From assembly GCA_024402455.1 (NCBI GenBank), contig JAKSTS010000001.1:4467-68466 (forward strand): a stretch of DNA of 64,000 nucleotides, given 5' to 3'. A model generated the notes under the pieces. The model saw only the letters and a program-made list of their open reading frames with translations, was not told the DNA's origin and searched no databases. The stretch's first letter is position 1, and each line of letters opens with the position of its first letter. The translations under genes were made by a program, and so were the position numbers. This stretch comes from Treponemataceae bacterium. GTDB taxonomy: Bacteria; Spirochaetota; Spirochaetia; Treponematales; Treponemataceae. This document shows positions 53,238 through 62,705 of the stretch, piece by piece.

Positions 53238-54011
53238 TTAGTATATTAGTCTGTTGCCATTTAAATTAATATGTTTTTCAAGGACAGGCTTCTTAATTGA
53301 TTTTATCAGCTTTTTAGATTTTGAATTCAAATCAAACTCATAATAAGAAACTGTTTCGCCGTCATATTCTGCAAATAAAATCATGTCGCTGTCTGTAAAT
53401 TCAAAGTAATAAATTGAAGCTGAAATTTCAAGCAGGTTTTTGCCGTCATAATCAGAAACGTACAAAGAAATGTTATCTTTGCTGTCGAGTTTATTGTCTT
53501 TGTTTGTATCAGCTTTTATTACGGCATATGTATTAAAATTCTGTTTTGCCTTGTAATTTTCATTGTCGCCATCTGCCAGACGATATTTATAGATGAACAA
53601 GTCTGAAGAAAAAAGCTGAGTTTCTTCACCGTCTTTTATAAAAATAAAATTGATGATTTCTGTGTCAGCAGCAGATTTTTTCAAACTGTTCTGTGCATAA
53701 CCTGCGCCTTCAAAATTAGAAATATCGAAATCTGCAAGTTCATCTGCTTTAAGGCCATTACTTGTTATGGTAAAAACATATGCATCTTTTAGTTTTGCAA
53801 AGAAATTTGTTGTTTTGACAATTTCTGTTTTTTCATCATTTTGAATAATTTCTATATGAGCAGGTGCTCTTGACCGGTGCGGGATTAAGTCATAAATAAA
53901 ACCGCACAATGCGCCAAAAAGAAAAACAATTCCAATTATTCCTGCAATAAAGAAAATAATGTAATCGAATTTTTTAATCTGTTCCATTGTCAGTTTGGGC
54001 ATTTTTTTCAT
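53238..54011 (-). CDS. Single-helix membrane protein with EF-hand-like loop
   Basis: 257 aa. A short cytoplasmic N-terminus and one membrane helix (about 16-40, YIIFFIAGIIGIVFLFGALCGF) lead into an external beta-rich domain. Around residues 165-180 the stretch KADTNKDNKLDSKD resembles a calcium-binding EF-hand or dockerin-type loop (D-x-N-x-D-x-x-x-x-x-x-D). Further strands are SDYDGKNLLEISASIYY and AEYDGETVSYYEFDL. AAGGAG gives the start. It precedes the zinc-ribbon membrane protein with a 28-bp gap; probably one operon. No family name can be supported. Confidence 0.7.
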   Translation of the reverse strand: MKKMPKLTMEQIKKFDYIIFFIAGIIGIVFLFGALCGFIYDLIPHRSRAPAHIEIIQNDEKTEIVKTTNFFAKLKDAYVFTITSNGLKADELADFDISNFEGAGYAQNSLKKSAADTEIINFIFIKDGEETQLFSSDLFIYKYRLADGDNENYKAKQNFNTYAVIKADTNKDNKLDSKDNISLYVSDYDGKNLLEISASIYYFEFTDSDMILFAEYDGETVSYYEFDLNSKSKKLIKSIKKPVLEKHINLNGNRLIY

Positions 54012-54177
54012 AAACTCTCCTTTAAAATCAATGCGGCATTAAAAATTTAAGATTTTACTTTGAAGCAGAAAATTCCTTTAATGCTTTTCCCTCTTCTTCA
54101 AGGTAAAAAATTACATCAAAAATATCTCCATTCCCGATATTTTCTGGTTTTCTGGATTTTATATCTATTGGTTTTAA

Positions 54178-54213
54178 AAAAACTGGTGCACTAATAACGG
54201 TGCACCAGTTTTT
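54178..54213 (-). terminator. Terminator of the racemase-transporter-cyclase operon
   Basis: AAAAACTGGTGCAC/GTGCACCAGTTTTT perfect 14-bp stem with an 8-nt loop and a minus-strand T tract, just past the cyclase stop. Confidence 0.93.
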
Positions 54214-54219
54214 CAAGCG

Positions 54220-56247
54220 TTAATTTTCAGTGTTTACTTTTTTTGATTTATTTTCATCTTCGTCTAAAGCCTTGATGACTGGCTTTTCTGTTTTTTGCGG
54301 GTTATTTGCGTTTGCCACAATCTGGTCAAATGTGGATTTGATTGAAACAAGAAGATTTCTCTTTTCTGTTTTTGAAAGCAGTTTAAGGTCAACTGGCTTC
54401 TGCGGAAAGATAAGTTCTCCTCTTGCAGTAACTTTGGCAAATTCAAGGCTTGTCTTTGAATCTTTAATTTTGATTGGAGTATAAGCCTTGATTGTTCCCG
54501 TTACGCCTTTAAGTGTAAATTCTCCGCCGACAACACATTCTATTTCATCGTTGACAAGTGCATAAGTTTCAGGGCTTATCAAGATAGAGTCTGGTGTTGC
54601 AGCAGCTTCAAAGCGCGCAGCAAGGTTTACGTTGTTTCCAATAATTGTATAGTCCATTTTTGTTTCTGAACCAAAGTTTCCGATTGTGCAGTAACCTGTG
54701 TTAATTCCCATGCGCACATGGAACGGATTTTCTACACCGCGGCTCCGCCATTCTTCGCGGAATGTAATGAGGGCTTCCTGCATTTCCATTGCCATTTTGA
54801 CGGCACGGACAGCATGGTCTTTGTCAGAAGTAAATTCCGGATCGCCAAAGAATACCATAACAGCATCTCCGACGTATTTATCAATTGTTCCTCCATATTT
54901 CTGGGCAATATTTGCCATGCTGTCCAGATATGAATTAAGCAGTGAAGAAAGGTCTTCTGCTTCAAGAGATTCGGTTGTTGCAGTAAAGTTTACAACATCT
55001 GAAAAGAAAACCGTAAGTTTTTTTCTGTAATGCTGGTCAACCGTTGTGTCACGGTCGCCGCCGGCAATTGAAGCATACAACTGTGGAGAAAGATAATGCT
55101 TCATTTTGTCATTTAACTGGTTCAAAGTTTCTGTTCTTTCATTTACTGTAGCTTCAAGCGAAGAGTTCATGTCCTGGATTGTTGTAATTTTTTCATTGAG
55201 CTGTGCACGCAGTTCATTAAAAGCGGCTCCGAGACGACCGATTTCATCTTGAACCTGAAGGATAACTTCATGACTCAAGTCGCCGCTTCGGACGATGTTT
55301 ACGTTTTGCAAAAGCAGTTCAATCGGGTCAAGAATACTTGCAGAAACTTTTAAGACAAGGAAAATTACAAGCACTGTAAACAGCGTTGCAAGAATAAGAT
55401 AAATAATGAGGGCTGTAATAAATGTTCTTATAAACTGATATGACGACATGTGAACATGAAGTACAGCTACAGGATTTGAATTGCTGTCTTTTATTGTTTT
55501 GTATTCGTTTAGACCGGAAGACTGCAGATTGATTTTTTCGAAGCTTCCGCGTACAGAATAGGCAATTTCTTTATATAATTTTTCGTCAATCGAAAGTTCC
55601 CCAGTTGAAACAACCGGTTTGCTGTTTGAATAAACTGCAAGTTCGCAGTCGAGATTGCGGGCAAGTTCATTAAAAAAGTCTTTGTTTTCTGCAAATATGA
55701 ATTCTACAAGCACGGCACCAATAATGTCGTCGCCATATAAAACAGGCGAAGCACTTATATAAGACGGAGATTTAGAATCTGAAGTGTCAACCAAAGATGC
55801 TTCTGTAAAGGCTTTGCCTTTCAATGCTTTTTCAAGAACATTTTGTTCTCCGGTTAGAGCACTGTGAACGTCCGTGAGCTGTGTTCCGTTTTCATCAAAA
55901 ACAAGGATTCTGTAGTTATTTGACTGTTCTAAAGATTCAAGATATTCAGTAATTTTAATACTGCTGCCAAGACCAATTCCAAGCTGAATGCTTCGGTTTG
56001 AAGCAAGGTTGTAAGACAGTTCAGAAATGTCATTTATTTTGTCTTCAAGGAACAAATTGGCAAGCAGAAGTTTATTTCTTACGGTTCCAGAACTTTCTGT
56101 CAAATTGCTTCTGTAAAAGAATGCAAGAGAGAAAGCACTCATTAAAAAGATGATGGACAAAGAAATAAGCAAAAAATATCGCTGCAATCTGTTTTTGATT
56201 GAATATCTTTTGTTGATTTCTTCGCTGCTGTTTAACTGGTTTGCCAT
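54220..56247 (-). CDS. Sensor-HAMP class III adenylate cyclase
   Basis: 675 aa. Membrane helix 1 at about 24-43, an external Cache-like sensor (about 44-270), helix 2 (273-298), HAMP (about 300-355), a coiled coil, then the catalytic domain (about 408-592). Metal aspartates are D417 (FFSDVVNFT) and D461 (KYVGDAVMVFFG). The purine-selecting pair K457 (in DKYVGD) and D532 (MDYTIIG) favours ATP. N541 and R545 (VNLAARF) are the transition-state residues. The product should be cAMP, gated by an external signal. AAGGAG at the start. It lies 79 bp after lysS and ends the operon. Confidence 0.94.
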   Translation of the reverse strand: MANQLNSSEEINKRYSIKNRLQRYFLLISLSIIFLMSAFSLAFFYRSNLTESSGTVRNKLLLANLFLEDKINDISELSYNLASNRSIQLGIGLGSSIKITEYLESLEQSNNYRILVFDENGTQLTDVHSALTGEQNVLEKALKGKAFTEASLVDTSDSKSPSYISASPVLYGDDIIGAVLVEFIFAENKDFFNELARNLDCELAVYSNSKPVVSTGELSIDEKLYKEIAYSVRGSFEKINLQSSGLNEYKTIKDSNSNPVAVLHVHMSSYQFIRTFITALIIYLILATLFTVLVIFLVLKVSASILDPIELLLQNVNIVRSGDLSHEVILQVQDEIGRLGAAFNELRAQLNEKITTIQDMNSSLEATVNERTETLNQLNDKMKHYLSPQLYASIAGGDRDTTVDQHYRKKLTVFFSDVVNFTATTESLEAEDLSSLLNSYLDSMANIAQKYGGTIDKYVGDAVMVFFGDPEFTSDKDHAVRAVKMAMEMQEALITFREEWRSRGVENPFHVRMGINTGYCTIGNFGSETKMDYTIIGNNVNLAARFEAAATPDSILISPETYALVNDEIECVVGGEFTLKGVTGTIKAYTPIKIKDSKTSLEFAKVTARGELIFPQKPVDLKLLSKTEKRNLLVSIKSTFDQIVANANNPQKTEKPVIKALDEDENKSKKVNTEN

Positions 56248-56326
56248 ATTTATATCTCCTTGAAAAATTAAATGGAGCTCTAAAAACTGCAATTTTTAGA
56301 GATGTCCTAAAATCTATTCAATAAAT

Positions 56327-57961
56327 TTATTCAATTGTCTGTGCCGAAAACAAAGTCAGCAGTTTTTCTTTTTGTGTAAGACAGAGCAGTGTAGTAAGTT
56401 TCGGTCCTCGCTCTGTTCCAAGACACAACAGATAAAGACAGCGGAAAAAATCTTTTCGGAAATCATCCTGTCTTTCTTTTTCAATGCCAAGCTCTTCTGG
56501 AATTCCAAAAAGAATTTCTTTTGCTTTGTCTTCATTTGTAAACAAATCAAGTTTTCTGCACAAAAGACCGACTGCCTTTTTGCTTTCTTCAGAAAAAGTA
56601 TCCCAGTCTTTTTTGTTGAAATCTTTTTTAAGATTTACCTGGCTTTCTGCATGACCGCATTCATAAAGCCAGTATTCAGCAGCTTCAATTCTTGGTTTTG
56701 CTACTTTCAGCAGTTCTTCTGCCGTGCCGCTAAAACCTGTCATTTTCAGCATCTGCTGTGCAGCTGCCCTTTTATTATCGCCGCAAATTCCAAGTGCCGT
56801 AATTATTGTCCTAAACGGAATCGGGAATCTGGTGATTTCTACGCCGTCTGTAGCAAGTTCGTAAATTCGTTTTTCGATGTCTGTTGCTTCGCCGTTCTGC
56901 ACTTTCTGAACAAAGCAGTCCCATTCGTGATAAATCCTGAAAATTCCGTCTTCGATATCAACAGAGAATGGCTTGTTCGGTGCTGTTTTGAGCAGAAGCC
57001 AGCGGACAATGCATGGTTCAAGCACGCCTGTAAATCTTGTTGCAAGCGTTTTTTCGCCCTGTGCCCTTGAAACTTTTGCAATTCCCCTTATTCCGATGAA
57101 TCTGTACAGCAGCGAAAAAGGAACTTTCCCGCCAAAAATGGTTTCTGCAACTTTACTTGAAACAGAATAACTTCCTGTATCTGTAAGCTGGTTTTCACCT
57201 GAACTTTCATAGGCGACTTTATCATCGCTCCAGCGCAGGGCCCAGTTTACTTTCCATACAAGTTTTCCGTGGAAATTTGAGCCAAGAATGTAAGAACCTT
57301 GATAGCCGCATTCTTTGCATGTGTATGTAATGGTGTCTTTTTCTGGCTGCCAGCCTGTTGTAAAAGTTGAATCTTTGCCGCATTTTGAACAGTAAACTTC
57401 AAGAGGATAATAGTCTTCTCTTCTTTTGTTTATTTCTTCATTTGAAAGTCCTGCGGATTTGCCTATGATGTCAAAAATTTCTTTTCTTTGGTTAAGTGCC
57501 TGACGTATTCTTGAAGTATAGTTTCCAGATTTGTACATTTTTGACTGATAATTGTATTCCGGGAAAAAACCGCATTTATGAAGGCATTTTTCAAATTCAT
57601 GCATGTAATGTTCGCCGTATGACTTATAAAGTCCGTTAAAATCTGGAACTTCCCTTAGGGTTTTTCCGATATGTTCTGCAACGTCTTCTTTTTTTGTAAA
57701 ATATGGAATTTTGCAGAAATGGTCATAATCGTCCCAATAGTAAACAAGCTTTGCCTTTTTGTTCCGTCTTAAAAGCTCATCTGCAACAAAAGAACTTATG
57801 GCAATTTCCCTTAAAATGCCAAAATGAATCGGTGCAGACGGAGTCATTCCTGCGGCACAGACAATTGTTTCATTTGCTGTGCCCAAAGATTCAAGATAAG
57901 AAAGAAGATTGTCTACTGCTTCATCAAGCCAGAAGCCGCTGCCTTTTAACTGATAAATCAT
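56327..57961 (-). CDS. lysS: Lysyl-tRNA synthetase, class I
   Basis: Archaeal/spirochaete-type class I LysRS, 544 aa (standard near 500-550). The HIGH-like motif is SAPIHFGILREI; the KMSKS-like loop is KVSRAQGEKT. Zinc-type cysteines occur in CSKCGKDSTF and CKECGYQG. The C-terminal helical anticodon domain ends with TLFSAQTIE. Class I LysRS distinguishes spirochaetes and some other groups from most bacteria, which use class II. The stop of the ABC_sub_bind gene overlaps its ATG by 4 bp (57958-57961). Placement inside a signalling/transport operon is unusual; translation coupling is likely. Confidence 0.95.
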   Translation of the reverse strand: MIYQLKGSGFWLDEAVDNLLSYLESLGTANETIVCAAGMTPSAPIHFGILREIAISSFVADELLRRNKKAKLVYYWDDYDHFCKIPYFTKKEDVAEHIGKTLREVPDFNGLYKSYGEHYMHEFEKCLHKCGFFPEYNYQSKMYKSGNYTSRIRQALNQRKEIFDIIGKSAGLSNEEINKRREDYYPLEVYCSKCGKDSTFTTGWQPEKDTITYTCKECGYQGSYILGSNFHGKLVWKVNWALRWSDDKVAYESSGENQLTDTGSYSVSSKVAETIFGGKVPFSLLYRFIGIRGIAKVSRAQGEKTLATRFTGVLEPCIVRWLLLKTAPNKPFSVDIEDGIFRIYHEWDCFVQKVQNGEATDIEKRIYELATDGVEITRFPIPFRTIITALGICGDNKRAAAQQMLKMTGFSGTAEELLKVAKPRIEAAEYWLYECGHAESQVNLKKDFNKKDWDTFSEESKKAVGLLCRKLDLFTNEDKAKEILFGIPEELGIEKERQDDFRKDFFRCLYLLCLGTERGPKLTTLLCLTQKEKLLTLFSAQTIE

Positions 57962-60312
57962 CTGATTTTTTCTCCATAAAGCTGGTCAACTGTAGCAAGC
58001 GTTGCCAATGGCAGGTCAAGACCGATTTTATCAGCCATATCCATGTTCAATGCAATTGAAGGAACACCTGTAAATTCCTGTTCAAGAAGTCGTGGAACTT
58101 CTCCATATAAAATTGCAGCAATTTTTTCTGCATTATAAATGCCGATTTTCTCGGTTTCCAGCGATGAAACGCCCATAAGAATTCCGGCTTTTACGCGTAT
58201 GTCGCCTTCGAGTGCAAAAGAAGGAATGCCTGCATCCTGAATGATTTTTACGATTTGAGGCATGATGTCGTATTCGGTTACGGCTGTTGAAGCGCCGATA
58301 TAAACGGCATCTGCTTTTGAACAGACGTCTTTTAAAGCACTAAGATATAAATCCACAGTGTTTGAAGAAACTGTTTCTTTTACATTTGTATTGCTGACAA
58401 TTTCAAAGCCCATTTTTAAAGACATTAATTCAATGTCGCCGACAGCGCCATAAAGGCGGCCATATTCATCGTCGCCATAAACAATTCCAAGTTTTTTGAA
58501 ATTCGTAAAATCTTTGAACAGCTGAATCTGACGCTGATACTGCGTACGGTCAACACGGCAGGTAATAAAGTTTTTGCCGGAATCGTTTACGGAATATACA
58601 ATTCCAGAACCAACCGGATCTGTAATGCCTTCGAGCAGAACCGGAACAGAGTATTTATCTTTGCTGCTGAAAAGTTTGCCTGCAACGCCGCCGAAACCGA
58701 TGATTAAATCTACGTCAGGTTTGTCTGCATAAAAGAATTTATCTGCTTTATGAATTGAAGTTCCCCATTCAAGGTTTGTAAACAATTCCGGAACAAATTC
58801 AATGTAATCGCTGTAATCTTGAGAAGCAAGAATCTTGTAAATTTCATTTACAGAATTTGCTTCAGAAAAATCTATGCCTTGTCTTATCCAGCGGTTTGTC
58901 TGAAGGCCGTTCAAAATGCCTTTTAAGTGTTCTGTAAATTCCCAGTAATCGCCGCTTTCGATGACGGCAATTTTAAATTTCTTATTGTCGCTTCGTTTTA
59001 TTGGAATTAAAGTCTGCTTGTTGTTGTAATTTTCGTTTTCTGAGCTGTATTTTTTATAGCCGGTTTCTGTGGCAATATAAAATTCGTCTGAATTTACAAG
59101 CAGGTCTAATGGCAGTTGAAAATCAATGTCTTTTGCAGTTGCAAGGTTAATTGCGACAGAGAATGTGCTTTCAAAACGCTGGTTCAGCTTGCGCGGCTGT
59201 GCCCCGTTCAGAATGTGTGTTGCTTTTGTTGCCATCCAGATTCCAGAACGTGTCATTCCGCTTGAAGAAAGGCTGAACAGAACGCCTTCTTTTACACGTA
59301 CAGTTCCTTCAAGAGAGAACGAAGGTTTTTTTGCCTTGTTCAAGATTTCAACAATTTCTGGAATGATATTATATTCGGTTACGGCTGTAGAAGCACCGAT
59401 GTAAACGGCATCAACTTTGTCTACAATGTCTTTTAATGCTTTAAGATAAAGTTCCGGCGTGTCGTCGTCCATGTATTCTTTTACGTTTGTGTTTCTTACA
59501 ATTTCAAAGCCGCGTTCTTTTGCTACAAGTTCAACATCATTAACAGCACCATACAGAATGCCGTCCGGGTTGTCGCCATAAATGATTCCAAGTTTTTCGA
59601 ACTTTACAAAATCGTGGAAAAGCCTGATCTGTTGCTGGTAGATTTCGGGGTCAATTTTATTAGAGAAAAAGTCTTTGCCCGAATCTTCAAGGCTTACTGT
59701 AACGCCTGCTTCTTTGCAGTCTGTAATTGCATCAGACAGAACAGGAACCGGATAAGAATCAAGTTCATAAAAACTGTTTGCAGCTTTTCCGCCGTATGCA
59801 AAAATGATATCAACAGCAGGAACTTCATCAAGATATTTTTCTTTGAATTCATCGAGGTTGTCGCCCCAGTCAAGGTTTACGAAATATTCCGGGGCAAATT
59901 CGATATAATCGCTGTATTTTTTATTTTTAAGCCACGAGATTAATTCATCGCAATGAGAAAAAGAAGAAGGTACAGAAACTTTGTTTGCCCAGTCAATGTT
60001 AGAAAAGCCTTCAACTAGACCTTTCATGTTGTCAAAAAATTCCCAGTAATCGCCCGAAATTACAATTCCTATTCGGAATTTTTCCCTTCCGTTTTTCAAG
60101 AAAGCCTGAACAGGCGCATCGTCATCATCAGTTTGAACAATTTCGGTTTTATTTGAATTTCTGGAATGAAATTTATTTTCTGCCCATTTTGTTTCTTTTT
60201 CGTTGCCTTTCCAGTAATTTGCAGAAGAAAGACCAAACGAACAGCCGGTAAACAAACATAAAGTGAGAAGTGCGCCAAAAACTGCAGTGCATTTAATTTT
60301 ATTCATTTTCAT
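57958..60312 (-). CDS. Lipoprotein with two tandem ABC_sub_bind (PF04392-type) domains
   Basis: 785 aa. Start at 60312 (GGAG 8 nt upstream); signal TAVFGALLTLCLFTGC with lipobox. Two homologous periplasmic-binding domains follow. The first opens KFRIGIVISGDYWEFFDNM (about 80); the second opens KKFKIAVIESGDYWEFTEHL (about 440). Both share KLGIIYGDNPDGILYGAVND / KLGIVYGDDEYGRLYGAVGD and AVYIGASTAVTEYNI / AVYIGASTAVTEYDI. Such domains bind amino-acid-like or similar ligands (TrpX family). No ABC permease or ATPase is nearby; instead it sits between an MFS-type transporter and lysS. Its start overlaps the transporter gene by 14 bp. Confidence 0.88.
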   Translation of the reverse strand: MKMNKIKCTAVFGALLTLCLFTGCSFGLSSANYWKGNEKETKWAENKFHSRNSNKTEIVQTDDDDAPVQAFLKNGREKFRIGIVISGDYWEFFDNMKGLVEGFSNIDWANKVSVPSSFSHCDELISWLKNKKYSDYIEFAPEYFVNLDWGDNLDEFKEKYLDEVPAVDIIFAYGGKAANSFYELDSYPVPVLSDAITDCKEAGVTVSLEDSGKDFFSNKIDPEIYQQQIRLFHDFVKFEKLGIIYGDNPDGILYGAVNDVELVAKERGFEIVRNTNVKEYMDDDTPELYLKALKDIVDKVDAVYIGASTAVTEYNIIPEIVEILNKAKKPSFSLEGTVRVKEGVLFSLSSSGMTRSGIWMATKATHILNGAQPRKLNQRFESTFSVAINLATAKDIDFQLPLDLLVNSDEFYIATETGYKKYSSENENYNNKQTLIPIKRSDNKKFKIAVIESGDYWEFTEHLKGILNGLQTNRWIRQGIDFSEANSVNEIYKILASQDYSDYIEFVPELFTNLEWGTSIHKADKFFYADKPDVDLIIGFGGVAGKLFSSKDKYSVPVLLEGITDPVGSGIVYSVNDSGKNFITCRVDRTQYQRQIQLFKDFTNFKKLGIVYGDDEYGRLYGAVGDIELMSLKMGFEIVSNTNVKETVSSNTVDLYLSALKDVCSKADAVYIGASTAVTEYDIMPQIVKIIQDAGIPSFALEGDIRVKAGILMGVSSLETEKIGIYNAEKIAAILYGEVPRLLEQEFTGVPSIALNMDMADKIGLDLPLATLATVDQLYGEKIR

Positions 60313-62701
60313 GCTTTTCACTCCATCTTCCATTTTTGCCAAAGATAATAAACAGAACAGCACCAATTACAGAATAAGCACCGATAATCTGCATGCTCAT
60401 GTTAAAACCAGATTTTATGATGATGATTGTTGTAATTGACGGAATAAATACAGAAAGAACCTTTTCGATTACTTTATAAATCTGCAGGATGTTTTCTTCG
60501 GAAACGTTCTTTATGTGTCCGGCTTCAAGATAAACTTCTTCAATAGAGTCAATAAACAGATTGTCTGCGCCCATTGCAATCATAATTACAAGGAACAGTG
60601 CAAGACCGCCTGCAAACTGTCCGAATATAAACATTGCAGCACCTGCTAAAATTGCACCGATGCCAATGAGCAGCTTGTCGTTTTTGGCTTTGTCTGCAAG
60701 GCTGCTGACATATGCAGCAAACAAACTTACAATGCTGAAAATGCCGAGGATACGTCCGATGTTTCCCTGCGACAGTTGCAAAGTGTCGCTCATGTAGATT
60801 GGCAGCAGGAACTGGAAGAGACCCCAGTAAATAATCTGGAACGGAATATTTATAAAGAAGATATATGTCAAAACATGTCTTGAAGCAAATACCTTGATAA
60901 AATCGCTGATTGAAATATTGCTTGATTTTGCGGTTTCTTCTGTTTTGGCTGCTGCTTTTTCGTTTGGCAGACATGATATGCAGAACAGAAGGAATGCAAC
61001 TGCAAAAACAATTGAAACGACAATGCCGGCCTGGTAGCCGAATTTATTTACGATGACACCACCAACCGGAATTGACGTAATTGAAGCAGAAGCAAAAGCT
61101 GCGGCATTTGTGCCGTAGCCGGCGCTTCTTGTCCTTTGGCTTGTATATTTTATTACAAGAGAAGAAGTGCTCAATAAAACACCGCCAAAACCAAAACCGG
61201 CAATAAATCTTGAAACAGAGAAGACCACGATATTCTTAGAAGCTATTGTTATAAGCGAACCTGCAATAAAAATTGCAGACATTATGACATAACGCCGTTT
61301 TACAGAAAGATTCTTCATGCCAAAAAGGGTTACAAACATTGCAACCATAATGCCAAACATGTATGTACTTACCGGAAGGCTTTCAAGCGTTTCTGCCGAA
61401 AGCGAAAATTTTGCAAGAATATCTGGTGATGTGCGTATAATTTCCTGAATGTAAAGCGGAATAAACGACAGTGTTTCGTATGCTGCAAACATAAAAATAA
61501 ATGTGCTTATTTCAATTACACGCAGAACAGTTCTTTCCTGCTGTTTTGTCATTGCTTCCGGCTCAATGAGAATGTCGTCTTTGTAGCGCATAAGCAGGAT
61601 GAAACTCTTTAAGATAAATGCAAAAATCAACGCAACAATAATGATTGTGGCAGAGTCTAAAGCCATGTCGCGCAGAACGCTGTTAATTAAAGGCCTGTTT
61701 ATTTTTAATGCAAGCTGATATTTTGCAGCTTTTTCTGCATTTGTAATGATTGGAAGGACTGTAATGTCAGAATTTGAAACATCTAGCGAAGTTTCAGTTT
61801 CTGCTGTCTGGTTATATGCTGCAAAATCAATGTTGTTCTGGGCGTCAAGAATATAAATGCTTGAACACTGGCTGTTTCCAGAAATGCGTTCAAAAAGATA
61901 GCTGTTTACGTCTTTTAGATTGTCAAGATTTTCTGCAAGTTTAAGCGGTTCTACAATTGCGCTTGTAACCGAATTGCCGAGCCTTAACATGTTTGCATTG
62001 AAAACATTTCCCAGTGCCGTGTTGTACTTCTGAAAATTAAACAGCGAAAACAGAAGCTGCGAAATGATGAGCAGGACAATTGTAGAAATGTTTTCAAATT
62101 TGTAATTGTCACCAAAAAGAAGGCTGCCTATTATAAAAAGCAGAAGCGAAAGGACAAGGATGATAATTCCAAGTTTAAAACCGAAGCTTCTGTAAGGTGA
62201 AATAAATGCAGACACAGATTTTTGTGAATATTCAATTAATACAGAACCTGTATAATCTGTTTTGCCAGTAAACAGAGGGATGCAGATGAAATTTGTGTCT
62301 AAAAATTTATAAGAATACGGGCTTAATTCTTCGCTTGGTGTTTTTTCACCTTCAAAATATGTAAAAGGAATATATTGCTGAGAAGCATTCCTTGTTGAAT
62401 AAAGAATTTTATTGTTATTGTCTATTATATAAAGGTGGTCAATTCCGCTTGACGATTCCAAAGTTTCTGAGAATAAAGATTTTACGGTGCTTTCCAGAAG
62501 ATAAAGTTTCTTTCCAAGGTTTAAAGATGATTCAACTCTTGTTTTGATATATTTTCCGTCAATGTTGTATCTTGAAATAAGGGCGTCTTCATAAACGCCT
62601 TCAAAACCAGAAATTCCTAAAGCGCCGTTTACTAAAAGGCTTATGGCAAGAATAATTCCAAAAACGGAAATTCCTGTAAATATTGCACGCCTGTCTCTCA
62701 A
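60299..62701 (-). CDS. MFS transporter with N-terminal extracytoplasmic sensor-like regions
   Basis: 800 aa. An N-terminal helix (AIFTGISVFGIILAISLLVNG) leads to a periplasmic region (about 30-165) with the Cache-like phrase DHLYIIDNNNKILYSTRNA. Two helices follow, then another external stretch (about 225-345) with SIYILDAQNNIDFAAYNQT. From about 385 there is an MFS transporter of roughly 12 helices: GFGFGGVLLSTSSLVIKYTS, TRSAGYGTNAAAFA and SITSIPVGGVIVNKFGY. Only 4 bp separate it from the racemase-like gene and it overlaps the binding lipoprotein by 14 bp. Cache-type sensing fused to MFS is rare; whether it transports or only signals is open. Confidence 0.82.
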   Translation of the reverse strand: MRDRRAIFTGISVFGIILAISLLVNGALGISGFEGVYEDALISRYNIDGKYIKTRVESSLNLGKKLYLLESTVKSLFSETLESSSGIDHLYIIDNNNKILYSTRNASQQYIPFTYFEGEKTPSEELSPYSYKFLDTNFICIPLFTGKTDYTGSVLIEYSQKSVSAFISPYRSFGFKLGIIILVLSLLLFIIGSLLFGDNYKFENISTIVLLIISQLLFSLFNFQKYNTALGNVFNANMLRLGNSVTSAIVEPLKLAENLDNLKDVNSYLFERISGNSQCSSIYILDAQNNIDFAAYNQTAETETSLDVSNSDITVLPIITNAEKAAKYQLALKINRPLINSVLRDMALDSATIIIVALIFAFILKSFILLMRYKDDILIEPEAMTKQQERTVLRVIEISTFIFMFAAYETLSFIPLYIQEIIRTSPDILAKFSLSAETLESLPVSTYMFGIMVAMFVTLFGMKNLSVKRRYVIMSAIFIAGSLITIASKNIVVFSVSRFIAGFGFGGVLLSTSSLVIKYTSQRTRSAGYGTNAAAFASASITSIPVGGVIVNKFGYQAGIVVSIVFAVAFLLFCISCLPNEKAAAKTEETAKSSNISISDFIKVFASRHVLTYIFFINIPFQIIYWGLFQFLLPIYMSDTLQLSQGNIGRILGIFSIVSLFAAYVSSLADKAKNDKLLIGIGAILAGAAMFIFGQFAGGLALFLVIMIAMGADNLFIDSIEEVYLEAGHIKNVSEENILQIYKVIEKVLSVFIPSITTIIIIKSGFNMSMQIIGAYSVIGAVLFIIFGKNGRWSEKHENE

Positions 62702-62705
62702 ATCT

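Noticed and set aside
56372..57070. Plus-strand open frame of 232 codons
   Set aside because: Antisense to lysS, which shows intact class I LysRS motifs.
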